Source: Aspidapion aeneum
Taxonomy: Eukaryota; Arthropoda; Insecta; Coleoptera; Brentidae
Direction: 5' to 3'
DNA: 64,000 nucleotides
Assembly (NCBI GenBank): GCA_963576565.1
Contig: OY755039.1
Location: 70,593,886 to 70,657,885, forward strand
Every line of letters starts with the position of its first letter. Position 1 is the first letter of the stretch. Both the position numbers and the translations under genes were made by a program. Of the stretch, positions 1-12,500 are shown piece after piece. The notes beneath the pieces are model-generated. The model was not told where the DNA came from. It made no database searches and was given only the letters and a program-made list of their open reading frames with translations.

Positions 1-470
1 AAGACACAAAAAAAGGTGCAGATGAAAAAAAAGGAAAATCTAGAGAATGTATGATGGGGATCATGGAACACTTGTTCCTTATCAGAACGTGTTCCAGACG
101 GGGATCATTCGTATCCTTGTGATCGACGTTGGAGAGAGTGAAAACCAAACAGTTTTAACAAGTTCCCAACAAAAGCATCAAACCATCAGTATAATTTAAT
201 ACGGGTAGGAGTATTTTCCCTCTGAGTAGTTGTTTCTGTTGGTTTCACACAACTTATGCTCTACACGGAGCTATCGCCTACATTCACCTGAGGATGGCCC
301 AAAAGGCCGAAACCGGACGTGGATTGGCATGGATTACTTGTTCCTGATTGTCAGAACGTGTTCCAGACGGGGATCATTCGTATCCATGTGATCGACGTTG
401 GAGAGAGTGAAAACCAAATAGTTTTAACAAGTTCCCAACGAAAGCATCAAACCATTATCTGTAGATTAAC
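1..470. repeat. Degenerate Penelope-like fragment with a direct repeat
   Basis: A block of about 118 bp occurs twice in direct orientation, at about 65-182 and 334-452. Both copies contain 'cagaacgtgttccagacg' and end near 'aagcatcaaaccat', with only scattered differences. Between them lies a hammerhead-ribozyme-like motif at 285-321. Hammerhead motifs beside direct repeats are known from Penelope-like elements, so this may be a decayed piece of one. No reverse transcriptase or GIY-YIG coding sequence is present, so the family assignment is inference. Confidence 0.5.
285..321 (+). ncRNA. Hammerhead ribozyme-like motif, probably inactive
   Basis: The order matches a hammerhead core: CAC (stem I), CTGAGGA (fits CUGANGA), a stem II of GGCC and GGCC around CAAAA, GAAA, then CCGGAC and GTG, which pairs with the first CAC. 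Penelope-like and retrozyme hammerheads usually have GUC just before the cleavage point; here the triplet reads GAC, which breaks the NUH rule. The motif therefore looks like a mutated copy. There is only one copy in the window, so chance is not excluded. Confidence 0.45.
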
Positions 471-1009
471 TTTTTATATTGTTGCTCATTAAGGTTTAAG
501 AAGAGATTAAAAATTTGAAAATAATAGGTTTTAGGTTTTTTGTTCATTATAATTATTTTTGTTTATTTGGTAGTAGTAGTTTTTTAAATTTAGTTATGAG
601 AAATTTAAATACAATAAGCTTTGCAATATATATTTTCTAAGTAATTTATCAGCTTTGTTAACTTGACCTCAGTTTCGTTAATATACTTTTTTAAAAAATT
701 CTTCTATTTTTGCTGTGTTTTTTTATAAAAAGTAGTTTTTTTTGTTTTGTTATGACTTTTTTATGTAAAATTTGTTCACTACATATATTTTCTAAGTAAT
801 TTATCAGCTTTGTTAACATAACCTCAGCTTTGATGAATCACTTTTTCTTATTTTTACTTTTTCTCCAAAAATATACATTTTTTTTCTGGGAAACATACTC
901 TATGCAAAATATTAAAGCATTTTCTTTTTAACAGACAATAAAAAGCTTATTTTTTAATATTATATTTTTCAAAAAAAAGGGAAGCTCATTTCACAGGTTT
1001 TCTGAAGAA
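471..1009. other. AT-rich spacer with a short direct repeat
   Basis: No gene is visible. A segment of about 36 bp containing 'ctaagtaatttatcagc' occurs at about 627-662 and again at 782-817, followed in both cases by a similar 'acctcag' stretch. The rest is poly-T and poly-A rich sequence. Confidence 0.5.
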
Positions 1010-2623
1010 CTGCCCATTAATTCTGTATACTTAAAAAGGGACTTAAAATGATAAATAGTTTATGGATTGGAGAGAATTCAAAATAAAAACCCTTAATGGG
1101 ATAGAAATTGATTCCTTTTGAATGTCACAAAGTGTATTGAAATGGATGAAATGTTTGTATACTTTTTAATGCCAATTTATTATGCCTTTTTTGGATAAGA
1201 AAAGATTCAAAATATAGATCTAGGAGGTATTAAAATGTATTCATTCTGCATACTTAAAAGGGGATTTAAAAGGATAAGTAATTTTATTATTATTTTTTTT
1301 TTTGATTGCCACAAACTGTATTGAAATGGATGGAATGTTTATATACTTTTTAATGCTAATTGCATACGCTTTTTGAAATCCTTTTTTTGGATAAGAGAGG
1401 ATTAAAAATGTAGATCTCGAAGGTATTAAAATGTATTCATTCGGTATTCTTGAAAGGGGATTCAAAAGGTTAAAGATTTTATGGATTAAAGGGGATTAAA
1501 AATAAAACCCCCTAATGACATAGAAATGGATTCCTTTTTTTGGATAAGACAGGATTGAAAATGTAAATTTCGGAGGTATTAAAATGTATTTATTCTGTAT
1601 ACTTGGAAGAGGATTCAAAAGGATAATTATTTTATGGATTGAAGGGGATTAAAAAACCCTTAATGCTATAGAAATGGATTATTTTTGAATGACACAAAGT
1701 GTATTGAAATGGATGGAATGTTTATATACTTTTTAATGACAACTTAATACGCCTTTTCAAATCCTTTTTTCGGATAAGAAAGAATTGAAAATGTGAATTT
1801 CGGAGGTATTAAAATGTTATAATTCTGTATACTTAAAAGGGGACTTAAAACGATAAATAGTTTATGGATTAAAGAGAATTTAAAATAACAACCCAATAAT
1901 AATGAAATAGAAATGGATTCCTTTTGAATGTCACAAAGTGTATTGAAATGGATGAAATGTTTGTATATTTTTTAATGCCAATTTAATACGCCTTTTTAAA
2001 TCCTTTTTTTAGATAAGAATGGCTTGAAAATGTAGATCTAGGAAGTATTAAAATGTATTAATTCTGCTTACTAAAAAGGGGATTTAAAAGGATAAGTAAA
2101 AACATTTATGGATTGGAGGGGATTAAAAATAAAAACCCTTAATGAGATAGAAAGGGATTTCTTTTGAATGCCACAAAGTGTATTGAAATGGATCAAATGT
2201 ATACATTCTGTATACATGAAAGGGGATTCAAAAGGATAAAGATTTTATGGATTAAAGGGTGTTAAACATAAAACCCCTTAATGACATAGAAATGGATTCC
2301 TTTTGAATGCCAAAAAGTGTATTAAAATGGATGGAATATTTTTATACTTTTATTGACAATTTAATATGCTTTTTCAAAACCTTTTTTTGGATAAGAAAGA
2401 ATTGAAAATGTGAATTTCGGAGGTATTAAAATGTATTAATTCTGTATACTTAAAAAGGGACTTAAAAGGATAAATAGTTTATGGATTGGAGATAATTCAA
2501 ATTAAAAACCCTTAAAGTGTATTGAAATGGATGAAATGTTTGTATACTTTTTAATGCCAATTTAATACGCCTTTTCAAATCCTTTTTTTGGATAAGAAAG
2601 GATTGAAAATGTACATCTAAGAG
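1010..2623. repeat. Satellite array, left block
   Basis: This is a tandem array of monomers each carrying 'aggtattaaaatgtatt', 'ggataagaaaggattg' and 'aaagtgtattgaaatgga'. The anchor 'ggtattaaaatgt' recurs near 1223, 1419, 1571, 1803, 2040 and 2419. Spacing is irregular because some units are deleted. The block stops exactly at the left LTR of BEL element 1 and resumes on its other side, so both blocks were one array. Open frames of 60-75 codons here are by-products of the repeat. Confidence 0.9.
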
Positions 2624-3094
2624 TGTTATGCCCGCAGTAAGAAAAACGATAAATGCAATGGACTGTATAATTTAATTAATGAAAGCACGAGCAAACATAA
2701 ATATATTGATATGAAATTACGAAATAATCAAACGTCCATAGGTAAAATATTGATGCCACACAACGGTAATCAGATACAAATGCACTCACCAGTTTGCAGC
2801 CACTTTCTCCACGTTCTAAGGGGCCCCTGATTGGATCTAATGATGTCACCACGTAGCTGAAGGGCTGAAGTTTCTAGTTCTATGCTTCAGTACACAAAAA
2901 TCGAGCACTTTCAGGGGTAGATATTTGAAATAGTTGGAGAACGAAATTAACACGCCATTTTCTCGAGGCGGTCGACAAGGATCTCACTGGTTGTTGGTGC
3001 GCATGTCCAAATACGCGAAATGCGCTCTGTTCTTCATACAATTGTGTGGTTTTTAAAAGATATAAACAACCGCGAAATTTAGCGGGAGCTAACA
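2624..3094 (-). repeat. 3' LTR of BEL element 1
   Basis: This is a 471-bp LTR reading TGTTAGCTCCC...GGGCATAACA on the element's strand, with TG...CA ends. It is the 3' LTR because the element is on the minus strand. The purine-rich stretch TTTTGGAGGGCAGTTA lies directly inside it (3095-3110) and is the likely polypurine tract. Confidence 0.93.
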
Positions 3095-3323
3095 TAACTG
3101 CCCTCCAAAACACACAATTTTAGAATCTCAACCGGACAGATATAGATATAAGAAAAAGAATCGACCGATAAATATAAATGAATGAAAACAGATAAGTATC
3201 GAAAGTTTATTTTGAGATAACGAAATCCCGAAAAAGGCAAAACAAACAAACAAAAATTCAAAAAAAAAATAACGAAAAACCTATTGTAATACCCGGTAAA
3301 AGGTAGAAAAATTAAAATTACTT

Positions 3324-6300
3324 TTAATTTGGCAAGAGGCACAGTTTTACAACTGGCCGCTTATAAACACCGGTAACCGTTTGTACCGTCGCAACACGCA
3401 CCTGACCGTCCCCGCCGGGATGCAGTTCGATGACCCGACCGACCGGCCATTTCAAAGGTGATTGAATGTGATCACTTGTTATGATAACCAAATCATTTAA
3501 TTTGATATTTGGGGACGAATCAGCCCACTTGTGTCGCTGTTGTAGCGTATGCAAATACTCTATAGAATACCGTTTCCAAAAATCATTATGTAGTTTTTGG
3601 ATTATTTGCCATCTCGAGAGCCGATTTAGGGGAACCTCGGACAAATCTGACTGCGGAATTTCTGAATTAAGGGGTTCAAGTGTCAAAAAATGCCCAGGGG
3701 TTGAAGATCGTGTGGGTCTGAAGAGGCAGGAGATAAAGGGCGACTATTAAGTACGGCTTCTATGCGACAGGTAAGGGTGGACATCTCCATGATAGACAAC
3801 TTCTGGTCGCCGACAACTCGAACAAAGTGAGTTTTAAAACTTTTGACGCCAGCTTCTGCCAGGCCATTGAAATGTGGACTGAGAGGAGGTCCCAGATGCC
3901 AACGAATAGAAAGTCTGGTGGCAGCACTTCTTGCGTAATCAAGTAATTGGTTACGAAACCCTATAAAATTACTGCCTTGATCTGACCAGCATTGCGTCAC
4001 GCTTCCGCGTCTGGAAATGAATCGATGGAATGCACCTACGAACCCTTCGGTGGACAGTTCCATGGTTAATTCCAAATGCACGCAATGTGTGGCCGTACAG
4101 ACAAACACACAGACATACGATTTGAAAGCTTTACAACCACGGTAACGATGAGGAATCACAAAGAAAGGTCGACAAAAGTCGATAGCTACACTCGAAAAAG
4201 GTTTAAGTTGATTGATTCGATGAGCGGGAAGTGAACTCATTATGGGCGGTCTATAGGGTTTAGGGTTGATTCTAAAACATTGCAAGCACTTGGATATGGT
4301 TCTTTAAATTGTCCGTCTAGCAGATAATATCCAAAATTGCTGTAAAAGCAGATTATGTAATGTTTTAAACCCAGGATGAAGGTATTGTCGATGAGCGGAC
4401 TCGATAAGAAGAGTAGTTAAACGATGGTTACTCGAAAGTAAGACGGGGTGTTTTGCAAAATAAGACAAAAGGTCAGATTTTTGTAATCTGCCACCGACTC
4501 TAATGATATTATTTTCATCAAGAAAAGGTGAAAGTTTTCGTAAAGGTTTCGGTATTGGTTTATCCTTAGATAACGCGGAAAAAAGCTCAGAAAAACAAGA
4601 ACCTTGAACGCGTTTGATAAGAAGGTATAACGCACTTTGCATCTCACCGGTGGTACTAAAAACAATATTTTTAAAAATAATTTTTTGGTCCGGCGGCTTA
4701 GTGGGTTTTTGATAGGAATGGGTTTGAAAAAGGTTAACTATTCGAAGGACATAACAAATGATACGTTGAATTTTTGATATAGATGAATATTTGATAAGAA
4801 GCTGATCTAAGAAGTTGACATCAATTATCGCATTGCAACAGACCTTTTGCTTTTCCTCCAGATTAATATCTCCGAAATCAATCGACATTTTTGATTTATG
4901 AAAATCGGGCCATTCGTTTTCGGGAGACCACAAAAACGACGGTGCGTTCCACCACATGTCATGTGACATGAGCTGTGAAGGGGTGGCCCCTCGTGACGCA
5001 ATATCGGCTGCATTTAAAGCAGAAGGAATGTAGTGCCATGAGTTTGAAGGAATGATTTCTTGGATTCTACTGACTCGATTTCCAACAAAGGTTTGCCAGC
5101 GATTAGGAGGGGATGAAAGCCAGTGCAATACGACTTGCGAATCGCAGAAAGTAACGATATTTGTAAAAGTTATTTTTCCTTCATAGCTAGATAAAACGAA
5201 GTCAATTAATTCGCTTAAAAGAAATGCGCCTAGGAGTTCTAGCCTAGCCAAAGTTTGTGACTTTATAGGCGCGACCCTAGATTTTGCAGATATGAGAGAA
5301 ACAGATGTATTATTCTCCTCCTCTACACGAAAATATACGACGCCCGCGTAGCCTCGAATTGAAGCGTCACAGAAGCCGATGATTTGACAGGTATTGGTTT
5401 TTGACAGTTTGATTTGTCGGGGTAATTGAAAATTGGAAAGAAGCGGGAATTCAGAACGAAGTTTGTTCCAAGAGTCGATGATAGAAGAATCTGGTTCTTC
5501 GTCCCAGCCTATTTTTGATATCCACAACTGTTGCAAAATAAATTTTGCTTGTAGCAACAAGGGACAAAGGAAACCTAAGGGATCGAAGAATGTTCCTATG
5601 ATAGATAAAATAGCACGTTTGGTTGGGGGTTTGTCCTTCATTCGGCATTGATAAGAAAAAATTTCGTTTTTTGGATGCCATTGAAGTCCTAAAACTTTGA
5701 TAAAGTGGGGTTCCTCCTTGTCGAAAGAGAGAGGCATTTGACGATCGGACTCTGGGAATGTTGCCAATAACTCAGGACAATTGCTTGCCCATTTTTTAAG
5801 TTCAAATCCTCCCGACTTCAACAAATCATTGATTTCTGTTTGAAGGGAGAGAGCTTCAGAAAGCGAAGGGCTAGTTCCCAAGATATCGTCGATATAGATT
5901 GACGTTTTTAGAACAGTACTAGCCATAGGAAAACGTTCCTTTTCTCTCTTTGCCAGCTCATTTAAGGTACGCATGGCTAGAAAAGGTGAGCATGTCATGC
6001 CAAAAGTGACAGTAGAAAGTTTCCACACTGAAAGTGGGTCATGTGGAGAAAACCTCCACAATATCCTTTGATAAGGACGGTGATAAGGATTGATAAGGAC
6101 TTGACGGAACATCTGTTTGATGTCAGCAATGTAGGCAATAGGATTAAGACGAAACGTAAGGAGTAAAGAAGCAATATCCTTTTGAAGTTTCGGTCCAGAT
6201 AACAATGTGTCATTGAGACTAATATTTTTTGGGGTGACTGCCGAACAATCCCAGACTACCCTTAATTTTGTACTTAAGCTTTCCGGCTTTAATACGCAAT

Positions 6301-8598
6301 GATGTGCTAAAAAACACGATACGTCGACCTTTGGTTGACTAGATAAAACTAAACTCATATGATAAGAATCGATATAGTCTTGCATGAAACTTGAATAGGC
6401 AGTGTACAGATCAGGATTTTTGATTAATCTATTTTCTAGAAGTAAAAATCTACGATAAGCTTGCGGATAAGTATTTCCTAGGTCAGGGTTTATTTTATCT
6501 TTAAACGGAAGATCTACCATGAACCTCGGTTGCCGTAATACACTAGCAGTAAAAATTGATTCTGCTTGTTTTTCTTCCTTTGATAAGATTTGTTTTTTAG
6601 GCAAATGTTCGATTTCCCAAAACCTAGGGAGAATGACCTCTAAAGGAGGTGAATGACTCGTTAAAAAACAACTGGTTCGTTCCGTAAGACTACCTACTTC
6701 GTCAACCTTTCCCATGACGACCCAGCCAAAGATAGTTTCAAGGGCTGAAGGCTGCCCTACCTGTCCAAGAACCCTGCCCTCCTTGAATATCTGTGCGAAT
6801 AGCTCGCAACCAATAACCAGGTCCACAGGTCTAGATTTGAAATAAGATGGGTCGGCAAGTTTAAGGTTTTCCAAGTGTTTCCACTGATTATCGTTCAAAG
6901 AGAATGTAGGCATATTGGAACATAGTTGTGGAACAACAATTGCTTCGAAATTAAGTAAAGGAGTGACTTGTCCTTGTGGCTTAATGTGACATTGAACGAG
7001 CCCTTTAGAAGTAAAAGAAGACATCTGATTTAATCCGAATATTTCAGTGGTGTAACTTCGCCTAGGAAGATTAAGACGCTGAATACACTTTTCACTGATG
7101 AATCCTGTCTGTGATCCAGAATCAAGCAGTGCCCTTACAGGTTGAAAATTTCCGCAACCGTCCATAACATCTATTATGGCGGTGCATAAAAGAAAGGTAC
7201 CTGAAGGTCCTGAGGCATTTAATGACACATGAAGATTATTGACAGGTGGTGTGTGAATGACAGGACTAGTATCTTGGCTTCCAGACTCTTGATTAGTTTC
7301 TAAGATATGAGTTAAAGTGTGGTGCCTTTTACTATTGCAAGTCCTGCATGAATATTTTGATTTGCACGTATCTACACCAAGCAAGGGATGAAAACACGCT
7401 AGACATAATTTTTTCTGCTTGACGAAAGATAGGCGATCGATAGGTGAGAGATCAAGAAATGTTTGACATTTCGAAAGCACGTGACCTTGATTACACCGGA
7501 AACATTTTATTCCCGTACTTGAATTAGTTGAGGTGCCAGCCAGTCCTATAAAAGGCGAATTGGATGATTTATAGGTAGGCTTTTGCCCAAACTGATTTCG
7601 CATAGAATTTGAATTTTGATAGGTAGGCTTTTGCCCAGACTGATTTTGCATAGAATTTGATTTTTGATAGATAGGCACCTTTTTGGGTGCTGTTGATTGA
7701 GGAATTGATTCCAAAACTTTACATCTTTTTTCTAGAAATTGAAAAAGTGACTGAAAAGTGGGAATTTCGGTATTAGTATTGGCGTGACTCATTTCGAAAT
7801 TTGAACGCGTCGGAATATCCAATTTTTCTAACAAAATGAAAAAAATAATAAAGTCCCAACTGTCAACGTCAAAGCTAAGTGATTTTAAAATTTCTAGGGA
7901 TTCAAAAAAGGTGTCAATTAAATTACGTAATTCTTTAGCTGACTCGTTTTTTTAAGGTGAAGTTCATAATTGAGCTTAAAGCATCATTTTTTTTTACGGG
8001 TATGCGCACTCGCGAGGTCTCGCTTGTTTTGATATCTATTGACTAATTTGTCGTAAGCAATTTCATAATTTTGATCAGATAAGCTAATCCCTGATATCAA
8101 TTTTAAAGGCTCATCCTCGAGATATGAAAATAAATATTGAAGTTTTCGAACGTTACTTAGACTTTGATTTTGATCTATAATGTTATTAAAAAGATCGAAA
8201 AAGCTTGGCCATAATTTTTTATCACCTCGAAATATGGGAAGACCTAACTCTTTGAGTTTTGGAGTTTCGTTTTGTCGAACATATGATCCCGAAAAGGATG
8301 GGGCCTCAACCGTAAATATTTTAGAGTAAACCCCCTTACACGCATAAAAATATTTACGAGCTTCTGAAAGGATCGCAACCTGCGTTTTAAACTCCTCGTC
8401 GTCCGCGTCGTCTATCAACATAATGACGTCATTATGTGCCAGCATGCATTTATCGAAGGTTTCATCCAAATCGGAATACCTCACTTGAAACTCGTTTCTC
8501 GCTCTTTCATCCGATGCCGCAGTTTGTGAAAACACATAACACTCGGTTATCGCAGATAAAAAACCCTTGCGTTTTTGTACGGCTTTTTTGACAGACAT
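3324..8598 (-). pseudogene. BEL element 1 gag-pol remnant
   Basis: This is the remains of one polyprotein, read from high to low coordinates. 8598-7984 is the gag N-terminus; the likely start ATG at 8596-8598 begins MSVKKAV. After a frameshift near 7950-7985, a 1,176-codon frame (7834-4304) carries Cys/His knuckles, an aspartic protease with DSG, RT with YIDD, RNase H and the integrase N-terminus. A TAA at about 4304 interrupts the integrase in frame. The core follows (4285-3683) with the D, D and E positions still present, then a frameshift near 3685 and the C-terminal integrase extension (3686-3324). No envelope gene is seen. A short repeat built on QKPTYQ/SNSM lies between gag and the knuckles. 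Confidence 0.92.
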
Positions 8599-8624
8599 GA
8601 TTTTACCTTTGAAATGACGAAATT

Positions 8625-8896
8625 GTCGGTAAATATACAATTAACGCTGAATTAATGCTTCTGAAATAGAAAAGTGACGAATTGTCGAAAATATGCACTA
8701 ATTTATCGCAATTGATGAAAATTATTTTAAATATCGAAATGATATGGAACACATCTAATCACAGAAATGTCGGTAAATATACAATTAACGCTAAATTAAT
8801 GCTTCTGAAATAGAAAAATGACGAATTGTCGAAAATATGCACTAATTTATCGCAATTGATGAAAATTGTTTTAAATATCGAAATGATATGAAACAC
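8625..8896 (-). repeat. Tandem 128-bp duplication in the BEL 1 leader
   Basis: Two copies of 128 bp lie at 8625-8752 and 8769-8896 (period 144), each starting 'gtcggtaaatatacaatt' and ending near 'gatatgraacac', with a handful of differences. They occupy the untranslated leader, and the first copy starts about 27 bp upstream of the gag start. Such leader repeats can arise by template slippage during reverse transcription. Whether they have a packaging or promoter role cannot be told. Confidence 0.85.
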
Positions 8897-9104
8897 CCTA
8901 ACACATAAATGAGAAATGTTGTTGTTTGTTTTGTTTTGTGGTTCCTTCGCTTTGTTTACTGAATCGACCACGCGATAGACTATTTTCTTGGTTGCAAATA
9001 CGATGCGAAAAAATTCAAGGCCGCCTTGTTTTCGGCCTGAAAATAATTATTAATACCGTCGTATGGATTTATTTTAAAATAATTCGGCTCGCAAGGAACA
9101 CTTA

Positions 9105-9575
9105 TGTTATGCCCGCAGTAAGAAAAACGATAAATGCAATGGACTGTATAATTTAATTAATGAAAGCACGAGCAAACATAAATATATTGATATGAAATTA
9201 CGAAATAATCAAACGTCCATAGGTAAAATATTGATGCTACACAACGGTAATTAGATACAAATGCACTCACCAGTTTGCAGCCACTTTCTCCACGTTCTAA
9301 GGGGCCCCTGATTGGATCTAATGATGTCACCACGTAGCTGAAGGGCTGAAGATTCTAGTTCTATGCTTCAGTACACAAAAATCGAGCACTTTCAGGTGTA
9401 GATATTTGAAATAGTTGGAGAACGAAATTAACACGCCATTTTCTCGAGGCGGTCGACAAGGATCTCACTGGTTGTTGGTGCGCATGTCCAAATACGCGAA
9501 ATGCGCTCTGTTCTTCATACAATTGTGTGGTTTTAAAAAGATATAAACAACCGCGAAATTTAGCGGGAGCTAACA
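9105..9575 (-). repeat. 5' LTR of BEL element 1
   Basis: This is a 471-bp LTR, the same length as the left copy and about 99% identical to it. It is the promoter-bearing LTR for a minus-strand element. The satellite resumes directly after it with AGGAGGTATT. Confidence 0.93.
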
Positions 9576-12500
9576 AGGAGGTATTAAAATGTATTCTTTC
9601 TGCATACTTAAAAGGGGATTTAAAAGGATAAGTAGTTTATGGATCGGAGGGGATTAAAAATAAAAACCCTTAATGAGATAGAAGGGGATTCCTTTTGAAT
9701 GCCACAAAGTGTATTGAAATGGATTAAATGTATACATTCGGAATACATGAAAGGGGATTCAAAAGGATAGATTTTATGGATTAAAGGGGATTAAACATAA
9801 AATCCCTTAATGACATAGAAATGGATTCCTTTTGAATGCCAAAAAGTGTATTAAAATGGATGGAATATTTTTATACTTTTAATGACAATTTAATACGCTT
9901 TTTCAAAACCTTTTTTTGGATAAGAAAGAATTGAAAATGTGAATTTCGGAGGTATTAAAATGTATTAATTCTGTATACTTAAAAAGGGACTTGAAAGGAT
10001 AAATAGTTTATGGATTGGAGATAATTCAAATTAAAAACCCTTAATGGGATAGAAATGGATTTCTTTTGAATGTCACAAAGTGTATTGAAATGGATGAAAT
10101 GTTTGTATACTTTTTAATGCCAATTTAATACGCCTTTTCAAATCCTTTTTTTGGATAAGAAAGGATTGAAAATGTAGATCTAGGAGGTATTAAAATGTAT
10201 TCATTCTGCATACTTAAAAGGGGATTTAAAAGGATAAGTAGTTTAGGGATTGTAGGGGATTCAAAATAAAAAGCCTTAATGAGATAGAAAGGGATTCCTT
10301 AAGAATGCCACAAAGTGTATTGAAATGGAATGTTTATATACTTTTTAATGCTAACTGCATACTTTTTTAAATCCTTTTTTTGGACAAGAAAGGATTGAAA
10401 ATGTAGATCTCGAAGGTATTAAAATGTATTCATTCTGTATTCTTGAAAGGGGATTTAAAAGGTTAAAGATTTTATGGATTAAAGGGGACTAAAAATAAAT
10501 CCCCTTAATGACATAGAAATGGATTCCTTTTGAATGCCAAAAAGTGTATTGAAATGGATGGAATATTTATATACTTTTTAATGACAATTTAATTCGCCTT
10601 TTCAAATTCTTTTTTCGGATAAGAAAGAATTGAAAATGTGACTTTTGGAGGTATTAAAATGTATTAATTATGTATACTTAAAAGGGGACTTAAAAGGATA
10701 AATAGTTTATGGATTGAAGAGAATTCAAAATAACAACCCTTAATGGGATAGAAATGGATTCCTTTTGAATGTCACAAAGTATATTGAAATGGATGAAAGG
10801 TTTGTATACTTTTTAATGCCAATTTAATAAGCCTTTTCAAATCCTTTTTTTGGATAAGAAAGGATTGAAAATGTAGATCTAGGAGGTATTAAAATGTATT
10901 CATTCTGCATACTTAAAAGGGGATTTAAAAGGATAAGTAGTTTATGGATTGCAGGGGATTAAAAATAAAAACCCTTAATGAGATAGAAAGGGATTCCTTT
11001 TGAATTCCACAAAGTGTATTGAAATGGATGGAATGTTTATATACTTTTTAATGCTAATTGCATACGCTTTTTGAAATCCTTTTTTTGGATAAGAAAGGAT
11101 TGAAAATGTAGATCTCGAAGGTATTAAAATGTATTCATTCTCTATTCTTGAAAGGGGATTCAAAAGGTTAAATATTTTATGGATTAAAGGTGATTAAAAA
11201 TAAATCCCCTTAATGACATAGAAATGGATTCCTTTTGAATGCCAAAAAGTGTATTGAAATGGATGGAACGTTTATATACTTTTTAATGACAATTTAATAC
11301 GCCATTTGAAATCATTTTTTCGGATAAGAAAGAATTGAAAATGTGAATTTTGGAGGTATTAAAATGTATTAATTCTGTATACCTTAAAGGGGACCTAAAA
11401 GGATAAATAGTTTATAGATTGAAGAGAATTCAAAATAACAACCCTTAATGGGATAGAAATGGATTCCTTTTGAATGTCACAAAGTATATTGAAATGGATG
11501 AAATGTTTGTATACTTTTTAATGCCAATTTAATACACCTTTTCAAATCCTTTTTTTGGATAAGAAAGGATTGAAAATGTAGATCTAGGAGGTATTAAAAT
11601 GTATTCATTCTGCATACTTAAAAGGGCATTTAAAAGGATAAGTAGTTTATGGATTGCAGGGGATTACAAATAAAAACCCTTAATGAGATAGAAAGGGATT
11701 CCTTTTGAATTCCACAAAGTGTATTGAAATGGATGGAATGTTTATATACTTTTTAATGCTAATTGCATACGCTTTTTGAAATCCTTTTTTTGGATAAGAA
11801 AGGATTGAAAATGTAGATCTCGAACGTATTAAAATGTATTCATTCTCTATTCTTGAAAGGGGATTCAAAAGGTTAAAGATTTTATGGATTAAAGGGGATT
11901 AAAAATAAATCCCCTTAATGACATAGAAATTGATTCCTTTTGAATGCCAAAAAGTGTATTGAAATGGATGGATGTGTATATACTTTTTAATGACAATTTA
12001 ATACGCCATTTAAAATCCTTTTTTCGGATAAGAAAGAATTGAAAATGTGAATTTTGGAGGTATTAAAATGTATTAATTCTGTATACTTAAAAGGGGACTT
12101 AAAAGGATAAATAGTTTATGGATTGAAGAGAATTCAAAATAACAACCCTTAATGGGATAGAAATGGATTCCTTTTGAATGTCACAAAGTATATTGAAATG
12201 GATGAAATGTTTGTATACTTTTTAATGCCAATTTAATACTCCTTTTTAAATCTTTTTTTTGGATAAGAAAGGATTGAAAATGTAGATCTAGGAGGTATTA
12301 AAATGTATTCATTCTGCATACTTAAAAGGGGATTTAAAAGGATAAGTAGTTTATGGATTGCAGGGAATTAAAAATAAAAACCCTTAATGAGATAGAAAGG
12401 GATTCCTTTTGAATGCCACAAAGTGTATTGAAATGGATGGAATGTTTATATACTTTTTAATGACAATTTAATTCGCCTTTTCAAATCCTTTTTTCGGATA

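Larger units (their letters stand above)
2624..9575 (-). mobile_element. BEL/Pao LTR retrotransposon 1 (defective, in satellite)
   Basis: This is a 6,952-bp element on the minus strand. It has two 471-bp LTRs, a gag-to-integrase coding region broken by at least three lesions, and a 5-bp target duplication (AAGAG on the left, AGGAG on the right, one mismatch). The satellite monomer reads GATCT-AGGAG-GTATT at the same point, which confirms the insertion site. The LTRs differ at about 5 of 471 positions by eye (about 1%), so insertion was fairly recent. A degenerate primer-binding site lies beside the right LTR: TGTTCCTTGCGAGCCG on the minus strand, 4 nt inside. Confidence 0.95.

Noticed and set aside
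2880..3113. 77-codon frame in the BEL 1 LTR, also at 9361-9576
   Set aside because: It lies inside an LTR, and no domain or start context supports a protein.
1241..12000. Open frames of 60-75 codons within the satellite
   Set aside because: They repeat with the monomers (for example 705 bp apart) and reflect the satellite, not genes.
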